A stretch of 64,000 nt of DNA, from assembly GCA_973895155.1 (NCBI GenBank), contig OZ316891.1, positions 19,344,001 to 19,408,000 of the forward strand, read 5' to 3'. Made by a program: the position numbers and the translations under genes. Source of the DNA: Marsupella aquatica. Its lineage: Eukaryota > Marchantiophyta. This document shows, piece after piece, positions 36,901-46,851 of this stretch (the first letter of the stretch is position 1; each line of letters begins with the position of its first letter). The notes beneath the pieces were generated by a model that saw nothing but the letters and a program-made list of their open reading frames with translations, made no database searches and was not told the origin of the DNA.

Positions 36901-37184
36901 CCATTTGCTTCTAAAACTCCAAGTGAAATGAGATTTTTCATCATGCTGGGAATATGTCTCACATTCCTCAACGTTCTCACAACACCATCAAACATTTGAA
37001 ATCTTACAGATCCAAGTCCAACAACTTGACATGGGATTCCATTTCCCATCAACACTGACCCGTTGGAAACCGTGTAAGAACTGAAACAATCTCTTCTAGA
37101 GCAAATGTGAAAAGTACATGCACTATCTAGAATCCAGTCATCTTTACCTGGATTTGACACTACGTTGAGAGCATAACTTTGACA
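33966..37184 (-). CDS. pol: Copia pol: protease, integrase, reverse transcriptase, RNase H
   Basis: Uninterrupted frame of about 1070 codons following a TGA that separates it from gag. Counting from the valine codon at 37160: protease active site DSAC at D12; integrase zinc motif H141, H146, C172, C175; integrase catalytic residues D202, D265 and E301; RT motif around D655 (MDVVIAFLYG) and YVDD at 743-746; RNase H with YVDSDYGGCLDTRRSTTGF and STTEAEYVAAAEAAKEAIWL. Family-typical RSDNGGEY reads RSDNDGEY, and MDVKTAFL reads MDVVIAFL, so some constrained sites have changed. The product would replicate and integrate the element. It belongs to the gag frame, so a single polyprotein was probably ancestral. 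Confidence 0.93.
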   Translation of the reverse strand, partial: CQSYALNVVSNPGKDDWILDSACTFHICSRRDCFSSYTVSNGSVLMGNGIPCQVVGLGSVRFQMFDGVVRTLRNVRHIPSMMKNLISLGVLEANGHQWSSANGVFQVSTGTKVILKGKRHSNLYVLEGSVVCDEANLTLSHEETARLWHFRLGHMSEKGLVILQKKELFSNLKSCKLEFCEHCVLGKQHRKPFGVGTHTSKEVLEYVHSDVWGPAPTPSHSGWLYYVTFIDDYSRYVWIYFLHNKSDVFATFKEWKAQVENQTGNKVRYLRSDNDGEYSSGEFRTYCKEQGFTRHLTTSYTPQQNGVSERLNRTLLDRSRSMLSQSCLPHEFWAEAVNTAAYLVNFSPSSSIGFKTPFEMRYGRPADYSHLRIFGCDAYVLTPSQLRSKLESKSKKCIFLGYQKGVKGYRLWDPVTCKLIVSRDVSFNESRSSKEGESSQDSHTDKGKSPIPDRVEGEISHDAVHDRRDGEAPGLELVPVMEQEEQIVAGVPQIHPAATADQPESSTRRTSSRSTRAPTRYGQWVDSSKLDDIDIAPDEDDMALILEEGEPSSYNEACASEQKHEWNAAMQRELQSLSDNKTWELVELPRGQQVVDSKWIYKLKDSPSEGGDKIYKARLVAKGFTQEKGVDYNEVFSPVAKYSTIRILCQLVVFFGLVMDQMDVVIAFLYGNLEEMIFMRKPLGFIKKGQENLVCRLLKSLYGLKQSPRQWNKRFDDFMFAQGFTRIVYDPCVYMKSVENDVFGFIILVIYVDDMLIVAKDQSEVDSLKAKLSAEFMMKDLGKAKRILGMEIFRNSETGQLCLSQGQYARKVLARFNMENCKPVSIPLASHFKLSSAFSPTDAVEKGRMAKIPYEKAVGSLMYLMTCTRPDLALAMGKVSRFMSNPGKVHWEAVKWILKYVKGTQDYGLLFDNRSDRTLVGYVDSDYGGCLDTRRSTTGFVYTLGGGCISWKSTLQKCISQSTTEAEYVAAAEAAKEAIWLDKLIAEMGLEHGKMTLNCDSQSALHLAANQVMDSRVKHIDIRYHFIRQTMSDKTFELVKIDGKLNPADAFTKVIPLESFSRHRATLQVLQL

Positions 37185-38255
37185 TCACAATATGTCATCA
37201 TCATCGAGTAAATCTACCTCATGCGAGCTCGATGCCGCATTAGCAGAGGCAGTAGGGACCTTTACTCGACAATCCCTTTTCATGTGGCCAGGTTTGCCAC
37301 AATTCCAACATGCAAGAGGCTTCCTCTCTTGCGATTTCCCTCTGGATTTAGATCTCCCCCGTGATGTAGATCTAAACCTATTCTGCCCATTCGTGCGCTG
37401 CGCTGCTCTTTCCCTGTTCACATTGAGCGCAGTGCCAGAAGAAGATGCTGTCTGTGATTGACCTAGCTTCTTCTGAGCATCATCAGACAATAATGAGCTC
37501 ACCACCTCATTATACGAAATGGACTTCAGATCTCTGTACAAGAGCACTTGTTTCAAGCCCTGATAAGACGGCGGTAAGGAGCTTAGCAGAAGCAAGGCCT
37601 TATCCTCATCTTCAACTATTTTTCCCAGGTTTGACAGATCCACCGCTAGACTGTCAAATTCATCCAGGTGATCCTGCATCTTGCTCCCTTCCTTGAGCCT
37701 AAGGCTCATCAAGAGAGACTTCTTGTACAGCCGGTCTGACGCATCTTCCCGGTAGTACTTCTCTCTTAGAGCCTTGAACAGTGACGTGCAATCCGCATAA
37801 TCATCCAGCTGCTTGATGATGTGCGGCTTGAGATATAGCATCACTGCATTGACAGCAATCACCTGCTCCTGTCTCCACTGTCTCAAAGAAATCTCCTCCT
37901 CTCCATCATACTGCTCTCACGAAGAGAGCAGATGAGCTAAGCCCATGGCCCGTAGAACACCCTTCACTTGCTTCTCCCACAGCAAGTAGTCAGTACGACC
38001 ATCGTACTTCTCCACCTCAAACTTTACTCCTCCGAATCTAGCCATCTCCCTCTTCTTCCCTACTACCGACAGCTCTGGTAGTAACACAGCTTCCTCCACT
38101 GCACGCCGCACCGGTGATCGTACTCGTACCGGTGTCACTAGTTCTTCCTCAAACGGTAGCAGCTCCTCCTCAGACTCTCCGTCTGACCGTCGCGATCCTG
38201 AAGCTCCACCGACACCAATTCTTCTAGTATCCTTCGAGTCACTCATATGAAACAA
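37185..38255 (-). pseudogene. gag: Copia gag, broken by one in-frame stop
   Basis: Capsid/nucleocapsid protein of the element. The frame opens at 38255 (MFHMSDSKDTRRIG) and runs to the TGA next to DDDDIL at 37185-37187, interrupted once by TGA near 37917-37919 in the context LLSS-stop-EQYDGEEE. Both flanking parts are in the same frame. A CCHC zinc knuckle CWNCGKPGHMKRDC follows a basic RSRGRSKSRGKSQ stretch near the C-terminus. The lone TGA is most simply explained by CGA to TGA. The capsid-like part (LKPHIIKQLDDYADCTSLFKAL and following) matches UBN2-type gag (recognised by eye). Confidence 0.88.
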
Positions 38256-39821
38256 TCACGAAAAAATGTCTTTTTTCGAAACTTCTCATAAAACTCAAAA
38301 CTCAACACCGCCGCGTAGCCCACGAAGCTAGGAGTCCAATACTGAAAGCCAAAATCAAAATCAAAATTCGACGGAAAAGTTATTCAAATTTCGGTCGGGG
38401 TGGGTAAAACCTTGGGAAACTCCCCCGTTTTGACCACCTCGGAGAATAACCAAAATACCCAATACAACCCGTCGTCAGAATCGCGATGTGATCAGTGCGC
38501 CGCGTTGCTAACTCCAGTGGCAACGTCCTCACCGAAAAAGAACCAAAAAAGTTACCGTTCGGCGGACGGAATCTTTGTCGGACGGCCGAAAAACAGCTCT
38601 CTGTTTTTTGGGAATATTCCCGCATAGTACAGCAGGTCTCACAGGGGGCAGTTCCCCCTGTCCAAGCGGTTAAAATGGAGGGCGGCAGGTCCCGGCACAT
38701 GGGACAAACTAATGAGAGGGAAAAAAAGGCTAAAAAGGGGCACTAAAGGGGGTGCTTAAGCCCCTTAAAGCCTAAAATACCCCGTAAAGGGCCGAGGGTA
38801 TGAAGGGCGTATGGCCGGCATCGGGGCGGGACAAGGGTACAGCCGCATACAAGCGGCGTAGAACCGCAAAGGGCTGGGCATACGATGATAGGGCGTGCCG
38901 CGGTAGCGACCAACACAGTATGGCGGAGGGCGTACGAGCGCGCAAAAAGCGCCAGCCAGTGTTGCGCAGCTCGTCGCCGCGGCTGAAGGATGAGGGGAAA
39001 ATAAGGTGTCGGGGGGGGTCGGGCGTACAAGGGGAAACGATGGGGGACCAAGGGCCGGGAGGGTGTGTATACACACCAAAAGTGGCCCTAACCAAAGCCA
39101 AGATTTGACTTTAAAACAAAAAAGTCGTTTACACACCTTGAACACTTGCTGACCTCTTGGAACCTCGCCGCTGCTTCTCACGAGTAAAGTGAACGCCACC
39201 GACGGGAAATGTTGCCGAATTGCACCAGCACAGTCTGCAGCTCTAGCAGAGAAAAAAAATTTCGCTGTGTCACACTCACTCCGCGTCAAGTGCCAATCCC
39301 GGACTCAAAACGACCACTTCGCCGCGATCAAACTGTTGAGCCGTAGCACTTCGCGTTTCTTCCACCGAGTCGGACGTCACGAAGAGAAACCCGGTTCAGA
39401 TGAGAACAAGCTCCATAGCTTGTGAAAAAACCTGAACGCCTCCGTCACTCATCACGTCGCACTCGGTAACAACTCGGCAACAAATCAACTACCAAAACAA
39501 TCAACTTGCTTCAACCTTCAACTTGAGCTACAACATGCGACGCCTCCCGCACCGCACAGCTCACACTGTTGAAAACACAAACTCTGGTCTCTCCCCCGAA
39601 AAACCGTCGAACACGAATAAAACCTGAATGATGCAAACTTCGATTCCTCCGCACCACGGATACCGATCAGCGAGTTCTAACCACCGTTAGAAAGCCCTCT
39701 CACTAACCTATCCGCACAGCCACACACATTCAAGTTTCATGCGACGAAACTTTGAATGTACCATCGACAATGAACGCTGAAAAAAACCTGTCACGAAAAA
39801 ACCTTGTCACCTCCCAGGCAT
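38256..39821 (-). other. Long leader of the Copia element
   Basis: About 1.57 kb between gag and the primer-binding site. The part at roughly 38780-39070 is clearly GC-rich compared with the rest of the element. A 20-nt word at 39143-39162 is identical to pol at 35403-35422. No domain is recognisable in its open frames. Confidence 0.7.
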
Positions 39822-39833
39822 GCTCTGATACCA
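39822..39833 (-). promoter_or_regulatory. Primer-binding site (initiator Met tRNA)
   Basis: On the element strand the sequence is TGGTATCAGAGC, the plant initiator-methionine tRNA complement, two bases inside the 5' LTR. Confidence 0.95.
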
Positions 39834-39835
39834 CT

Positions 39836-40179
39836 TGTTGAGCATAGATGACATTCGTAACGGCAAGCCCATGAACCATCCAACGCACAATAGTCGACAC
39901 AGAGAGATACGTGGTTCACCTCCACATGAGGCTACGTCCACGGGAACACACAAGAGCTTTACTGCACTCTAGGCCGACCGGCCATACCAAGCATCCACAG
40001 CACAAGCTCTCCCTATCTCTCAACTAGCTCCGTAACAATGAGCCTTTGTTCCACCAAGGTCTGGCATCAGCCCTGGCTATATGCACAACAGCACTACCGC
40101 TAACATTAGCTAAGTCCTAACCCGAGTTAGCTTAACTATAGTTAGCTCATGAGTCACAAGACTAGAGCAATATCTAACA
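39836..40179 (-). repeat. 5' LTR of the Copia element
   Basis: 344 bp, about 95% identical by eye to the LTR at 33415-33758. Same termini (TGTTGAGC and TCTAACA on the plus strand). It should hold the element promoter. Confidence 0.95.
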
Positions 40180-41414
40180 CAGCCGGTGGCCCTAGATTAA
40201 TTTGCAAAACTACAGATTGAGGATCCACTCCACCGGAACATCACTTATTTTGGGGCTAAAGCCTTTTTGGATGTGACAAGAGAAGGTATGTATGAAGGAC
40301 TTGTGGGTCTCCTTTTAATTCAAATGACTTAAAATAGGAATGGACCAAGGGGCTAGAAGAAGAAACCTCCAATAGGGGTGGTCTAAAATCTAGGACAAAA
40401 GAGTCAAAATGCCATGTAAACAGGACTCACTGTACTTTATACTAGCCCCAACTACCTGTTTCAGATAGGACAATAAAAGTGTCAACAAAGAATATTCTCT
40501 ATTCACATTCTTTGAAGGTTAGTGAAATTATAAAAACACCATCATGCATGTCCTCATTTTAATAAATCATACATAACATACCATCCTCATTTCTAAGCAC
40601 ATCCCTCTTTCTATACACATATATTATGGTGGGGCCCTACTAGAGCCCAATTTTTTTTTGTAAATAAAACTCATGAAAAAAGCATGTATGATTATCATTT
40701 GACATACATCATAGCCATGAGTTTCCACATGGTGAGCCATAGAATTACGGTCTAGAGGCTTCACTCTAGAAGCCTAGGCCCCAACTCTAGCTTGTGGTAA
40801 GATAAACAAACCACACAACCAATTGTGGTCAGTGGACAGAAATAGAACTCCACATTGGATCCTCTCCCCTTGAGTGACCGTTCTGATGCCACAAGCAAAT
40901 TGGGAAGCAAATCACCCAAGCTTACAAGTTAAAGGGGCCAATAGATGAGGATTATGGAGCTCTATGTGGGATTCCTCTTCTTAGGAATGACCTCTCTAAC
41001 AACAAACAAACCAACTATATATGTAACAAAAGGATAATGGGGACCTCGTGCTAGTGATCTATTTCATCTCCTCGTACAAAGAACTGGAGCATAGGTTTCT
41101 CCAAATGAGTTCCCAAACTCTACAATGCGCTAGTGTAGTAGTTCTCACTTCTTCCTATCCGCCCTGTCTCCCCAAATGATAAGTGATGTCTGTCCTCAAT
41201 CTGTTTCGCACTACACAGAACATCATAAGTAAATTCTCCATAGTAGTCATTTTGTTGATATTTTTGTGCTTGCATGAAAGGGCTATTGAACCCAAATCAA
41301 CAGTTTCACTTTATGCACAAAGATTTAAAGTGTCTTTGTTGCTGCCACTGCATTCTGTTAGGAAAGGAGAGTCCATAACAGAAAGTTGGGTTAAATCTAG
41401 TGTCAAATGAACTA
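40180..41414. other. Intergenic
   Basis: AT-rich DNA between the Copia element and the membrane-protein gene. No gene, repeat array or RNA recognised. Confidence 0.45.
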
Positions 41415-44400
41415 TCACCTCAGCTGTTCAGGCAACTCAGAATGTACTCTATTGTGAAATGTTAGGTCTGGGCCCTGAATGACACCTCGTCCCTTTAGCA
41501 CAGCAGTGTGCACAGTTACAGTCATATCCCATCCTAGTTGAAGCTCCTGCAGCTCAGCATTTGAGAGTACCTCCCATGACGCTTGCAATCCAGGATGTAT
41601 CTGCATGTGGGGAAGCTGGATTCCCAGCCGTGGCCGAGAACCCCATATGGTTTTCTTGAACTCCAGTTTCGTACCATCGGCAAACCGAGACATCAGAAAT
41701 GCAAAGGTGACTGCCATACTAAAAGAATCTCTGTAAGCTCGCCATTCAAATACTGCAGCCGAACGAGAGACTGAATTCCCAGCTTGGTATGTGAAAGAAG
41801 CATCCTGTGGCTTTCCTATGGGTACCTGAACACTTTGGGTTTTCATTTGTTGCACCTGGTATACCTCAGCAGTGGTATGTGGTTCTAGCTGCAAGCGGTA
41901 GCAGGCCTGAGCCCATGAAACTGGATGCAATTTAATCTTCATGTCCTGTACAAAAAATTGGGCGCACTTTCTCCCACACGGTTGATTTCTCTCAAAGCAG
42001 TTCCTGGTGCAAATGGTTTTGATGTCAACATCCATCTGTTCTACCATCAATTGTACTTTTAAGCGCCCCTCGCTCCTGCTTGACCACCACAGTTTGATTG
42101 TTAAGAGTATTTTAGCTTTGATCTCAAGCCTAGAGTAGTTCAAAGGATAACAAATTTACTTTAGGAACAACACCAACTAGTACAACAGAAGAGGGAGGAA
42201 AAGGTCCAGAAAGGACCAAACCAAAACCATAGAAAAAAAGTGTTAGGAACCACTTACACCAGGTCAGATATTACAATGAAGAAACCGAGGAAGAAACATT
42301 ATGCTAATTGAAATAAGGAGAATGTTTTTTTTAATATTTTTTTAAGGAGAACGTTAAATCCTAGTTCACCCCAAATCACGAAAGCCGCCCAACTCTGATT
42401 ATGTGTCAGAATCTGAAAGTCTAAATATACTAATAGTCAATATAAGTAAAGATTGAATCCTCAAGGGGTAACATACGTTGTAAGTGTGAATGCCCCTGAT
42501 CAGGTGCACTAGATTTCACCTCTCTTAAAAGTCTAGGCCACCTTAACAAAAATTTGAAAAATTTGCTAGGGCTTTTGTCTGTTATCCAGTTTCCCATGTA
42601 GCCACAGACCCCATTAGCCATTCCCATGTAGCCACATACCCCATTAGCCAGAATCTGAAGGGGATCATTGAATCAAAGGATATCTGTCAGTCAAAAATTA
42701 ATCTAGGAAATTTAGATCCCACACTCTTAAAAGTTTTTTGCACTTTGAGCAAAATTTATAAGACTTTTTGACCCATTATCCAGTTTCCCACTTAGCCACG
42801 TATGCCATTAGTCAAAATCAGTATGAATGACTATTATCATTCACTCGGGAGATCTGATGGCAGATAGGCAGGACAGAGAGGGGAAGATTCTAGCATCTTC
42901 TCCTTCACACAAAACTACATTTGGCACACTGGCACAAAAACTTAAAATTACCCACAATGGTGTACAGGTGCTGTGCATATTGCAAGGGAACTCCTATGGA
43001 TGACTCAAGCTTGGTAAGGCAATGGGAGACTCTCTCATAATGTAGAATCCTACTCAAAAATTAAAACTACAAGTGCTGCGACAACAGGGGCTTGAATTGG
43101 AGACTTCCCATTCACACCCCAGGGATTCCTCAAACGTACCATTGTCCTCTACTTTAATTCTGAAATTTAGTATATTGTTCAATCATCAGTAATAATTAGT
43201 TCAACTCGTTAAAATAGAATAGATCTACTTTTAATTTTGCAGCAAGACAAAATAATTAATCATGCTACACATGAACATGATTAATTTGTATATACTTGGT
43301 AACATAGTGGAAGACTCTCAGAATGTCTTGTCTGATTCCGAAGTTAAAGTTTTAATTGCTGCAACAACACGGCCTTGAACAGGAGACCTCTCATTCACAC
43401 CCCAGGGCCATTGAGTGTTTTTCTCTAGCTTAACTATGCAAACCAATATATAATTGACTCATTAGTATTAATTGATTTATTTCATTATCATGGATATAAC
43501 TATTTTTATAAATTAAAATTTATTTTTTGCAAGAATAGTCATAAAAAATTTCAATTTTCCCAGAGAGACATGGTTGAATGGTAACTAGTGAAGACTAATA
43601 GTTATTGGGTTCAAGTGTTATGACTGACTATTCTCTTTCTGTGGGGTTTCATAAATTTCTCCTTAAATTATTATTATTTAATTAAAAAGTAAAAAATATC
43701 AATTTGATTTATAAGACATCTTAAATTTTAAAATTATTTCAAAAAAGTTATAATAATTTCAAGAAATAATTTATTTTAACTTCAACTCATAGATAGAATA
43801 GATGTATTTCTACTTTGCCAAAGACAAAATCATCAATCCTATTACACATGAGCGAGCTACATACACAAAGCAATGGTGACGATTTCAAAACAAAACAATG
43901 GATGTAGGTTTTTTTATACCATTTTCCCCTTGGTTTTCTTTAGGTACTCGCTTGACTTTTTTCTTGTATTCCGTTGGCCCTTTGTACCTTAATTTGTTCT
44001 CTCTTTCTCCACAGTACTCATACAAAATATGTAAAAGTAACTCCCATAGCATACAACAGTGTCCAACTGTCCCGGATGGACTTCTGCAACCCTGTTGGCT
44101 GAGTCAAAATGTACTACTGTAATTCGCGCCCATAATAAGTTTACACCAAACCGACCCTGGGTTTCAAAGACGTAGCCTGGTTGGATGTCATTACTGCTCC
44201 AGGGAGCTTCGGCCGGAGCACTTTCATCATCTGGGCACAAAGCACGAATTCCTTGGACAACGACACTAGTGGCTGTAATTAGTGTTAGAACACTAAGACC
44301 AGACATTTTTAGGCTTTACCATGAACTAGTGTATCTCAAACTAATTTTGTTCCCTATGAATTAGTGTTAAGTTGGTCTCAAAAGCTATTTTCGAAGAGAC

Positions 44401-46395
44401 ACGTGAATCAGTGTTATTTTGAATTCAAGATCACCCAGTTTTTACTAACATTAAACACAAAAAAACTAAAATTTCAAATACAATAATTGGTGTTAGATTG
44501 GACTCAAGATCATTTTCATTAAAATTAGTGTTAGTATAACATTTAATTTTTATATAATATTAATTATAATTTATTATATCTATAACTAATATATAATAGT
44601 CATGGAAAGCTTATATCAAAATGTGTACTAGTAACACTAGTTTGTGAATTTGGTAATAATGCTAATTTTTACAACACTAATTATCTATAATATTAGTAAC
44701 TACTATATATATTCTAATACATAATAACAATGGGAACTCTCAAGGCATACTGGCATAGAGTGAAGCATGTACTGTAGGTGACTAACCAAAGAGTGGAGGG
44801 GCAGCGGGGGCATGTAATTGATGAACGTGTGCAAGGTTTTCCTCTCCTCAGAACTGGCAATGGGCTGGTTCCGTAAAATGTCAAATCCTGATGTTCAGGT
44901 TCATAAACCTTCAAAGACAAGCATGCGAAGGCAAGCGACGTGATTGCAGGTCTCATCGATTCGCAAGTTTTTCGATTTTACTGAACCACTTTCATAAATT
45001 AAAATCGAAATCGAAATCCGTAAAATACGTAAAATTTCGATTCGATTCCGTAAAATCGAATGGGCTGGGTCCGTAAAATGGGCTGGTTCCGCAAAGTGGA
45101 ATTCGGAGCTGGACACTACTGTAATCGCACCACCACCTACGACCGCTCAAATCGAGCTGCGCTGGGGACAATCGACACAAGTTACTCAAGGAATGACACA
45201 ACATAATCCAAGGAATGCTCTCTCGATTGCAGCCATTTTTACAGAGTCGCGATGGTTCATAAACATTTTAAGTCACACGCGAAGGCATGCCACGAGATTA
45301 CAGGTCTCGTCAAGTCGCACACGAAGCACCACAGTAACTTACAGTCGCTTGTGCTTCTGCGCGCTGGAATTCGGAGCTCGACATCAGTCTGTAATCGCAC
45401 CACAACCTACAACCTCACAAATCGGAGCTGCTCTTTGGACAATCGACACAACACAACCGAAGAAATGGTCTCTTGAATTGCACCCATTTTGACAGTGTTG
45501 CAATATAAGAACGTTGCAGTGTCTCCTCACAGAATGAACTAACAGATACTAAGAAAAGATCGCACTTTCAATTAGACAGAATGATGGTCGGCACTGTACC
45601 TGGTAAAATCTACTTTCATAAAGATGTCCATGGAAACTTCTCCCTGAACTCCCGCCGAAGTGATAGCACGGGGTTCAAGTCGCACCTTCAGCTCCCGGCC
45701 GTTCCCCTCGTTGTAGTTCCGTAAGTGCAATTCCTCTCCATAGTCTGGAGCAGCATCGGACGAATGTGTTAGCTACTGCCTTCTCTATTTTGACAACCTG
45801 ACTATTTTGACAACCTGCCAGAGACCAATGTCGGAGAACTACCTGCGATGTTCACCAACTGAGCCAAGATTGTAGATGGAAATCTGCATAACTGCCTTGT
45901 GAGCCAGGGGGCGAATTTTGTCGCAGGCGGGGTGATACCTGCGAGAACCACAAGAAGAGCCGACAACCTGTATGAGTGCGTTGTGAGCCAGCAAATGAAA
46001 TTAATTGCAGGCTGGGTGAGTCAGACACTCGATCAAACAAAGACAGAGACAAGTGCATGCAATTGAACAAAACAATCACAGAAGATTATGCAAACGCGAC
46101 CGCTTCATCACTGCTGGGCATTAGTACAAATTTACTCCGGCATTGGAAATTCCTGCAAGCCGCCTCCAATTGGTGTGCTCGTAGTCGAATGCTTACCCTG
46201 AGCCTGGGGTCCAGAATTGCGGGCGACAATCGCGCTGTCTTTGTCCACCGCGGAGACACTAGCAATCTTCCATTGCCCACGAAATTTGAAACAAAGTCCC
46301 AGGATTATTAGCACCGGAGCAATCACCACAAGAGTGATTCCCAGGATAAAGGCACCGGAGTCATCGTACCGATCGACAAGCATTCTGCTATCCAT
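41415..46395 (-). CDS. Membrane-anchored protein of unknown function
   Basis: I do not recognise this protein. Three exons on the minus strand, 46197-46395, 45600-45744 and 41415-42075, join in phase to give 334 aa. Residues about 15-37 (AFILGITLVVIAPVLIILGLCF) form one transmembrane helix after a short N-terminus with several acidic residues. A basic stretch KFRGQWK follows. The rest looks like a beta-rich soluble domain, for example EVSMDIFMKVDFT-R-SEGRLKVQLMVEQMDVDIKT across the second junction. A Cys cluster C-x3-C-x6-C-x3-C (ICTRNCFERNQPCGRKCA) suggests disulfides or metal binding. The overall plan, a signal-anchor and a single beta domain, recalls LEA-2/NDR1-like proteins, but no signature confirms this. 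The 3.5-kb second intron is full of repeats. Confidence 0.6.
42980..43650. repeat. SINE-like tRNA-derived segments in an intron
   Basis: Two diverged copies (about 42995-43150 and 43295-43420) share cacaagtgctgc/attgctgc, acaaca, cttgaa, ggagac and cattcacaccccagg in order. On the minus strand each has a GTTCAAG-type B-box-like word, with an A-box-like TGGCCCTGGGGTG in one. A third, plus-strand candidate near 43570-43625 has TGGTTGAATGG and GGGTTCAAG about 30 bp apart. They could be old SINEs, but boundaries and target duplications were not resolved. Confidence 0.35.
43989..44306 (-). other. Open segment inside the large intron, unrecognised
   Basis: Open frame of about 105 codons containing DIQPGYVFETQGRFGVNLLW and ITVVHFDSANRVAEVHPG. 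It reads like real protein but its possible splice acceptors are in phase 1, while the preceding exon of the host gene ends in phase 2, so it does not fit as an internal exon. It may be a gene fragment or an alternative exon. Confidence 0.2.
44865..45505. repeat. Diverged AB-AB segmental duplication in an intron
   Basis: Segment A (cataaac...aagc/acgcgaaggc...gattacaggtctc) is at about 44901-44965 and 45258-45318. Segment B (ggaattcggagct...ctgtaatcgcacca...acaatcgacacaa) is at about 45100-45253 and 45364-45502. The order A, B, A, B indicates one tandem duplication of several hundred bp followed by decay. Confidence 0.7.
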
Positions 46396-46425
46396 CTCGC
46401 TTCAGCAGAATATTTACACAGATTA

Positions 46426-46551
46426 TCACGGTTCAGCACTGTGCGGACACGGATTTTCGTATCGGCCACTTTTTTCCCGGGAATCCGTCGCTGACCGCAA
46501 CCGGAAGCAGCACCGCAGACAGAAAGAGGTGGAACAATGTCAAGTTGTTGG
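46426..46551. repeat. 126-bp direct repeat, copy 1
   Basis: Nearly identical to 46726-46851, one mismatch seen (gtcgctg versus atcgctg), with starts exactly 300 bp apart. It begins 31 bp upstream of the membrane-protein start codon, so it lies in its 5' leader or promoter. Confidence 0.95.
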
Positions 46552-46725
46552 TGCTCCGCGCTCAGTTTGGTGCTTGTCGAATTCGCTGTTCCTGCTTAGT
46601 GCTGTTCTTGACCCTCAATCCTTGGAGCACTTGACGAGCGGAAAAAAGAGTTGTTCCTGCTCAAGTGTAAGTCTCAATCCTTGGAGTTGCGGTAAAAAAA
46701 CGAGGCCCGGAACTATCCCTTTCGG

Positions 46726-46851
46726 TCACGGTTCAGCACTGTGCGGACACGGATTTTCGTATCGGCCACTTTTTTCCCGGGAATCCATCGCTGACCGCAA
46801 CCGGAAGCAGCACCGCAGACAGAAAGAGGTGGAACAATGTCAAGTTGTTGG
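46726..46851. repeat. 126-bp direct repeat, copy 2
   Basis: Second copy of the block at 46426-46551. Sequence next to copy 1 (ctcagtttggtgct...gtcgaattcgctgttcct, from about 46558) recurs separately at about 47222-47260, so the whole 46.4-47.3 kb region is a duplication mosaic. Confidence 0.95.

Larger units (their letters stand above)
33415..40179 (-). mobile_element. Ty1/copia LTR retrotransposon, complete length
   Basis: 6765-bp element lying on the minus strand, bounded by two 344-bp LTRs. It shows the standard order LTR, primer-binding site, leader, gag, protease, integrase, reverse transcriptase, RNase H, polypurine tract, LTR (Pseudoviridae/Copia order, integrase before RT). The LTRs differ at about 16 sites by eye, mostly transitions, so the insertion is not recent. 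gag and pol share one frame that is broken twice by TGA. The 5-bp flanks (catgg left, cagcc right) do not match, so no target-site duplication is visible. The leader between the primer site and gag is unusually long at about 1.57 kb. Confidence 0.95.

Noticed and set aside
38743-39289. Overlapping open frames in the Copia leader
   Set aside because: GC-rich DNA opens several frames on both strands at once; no domain recognised.
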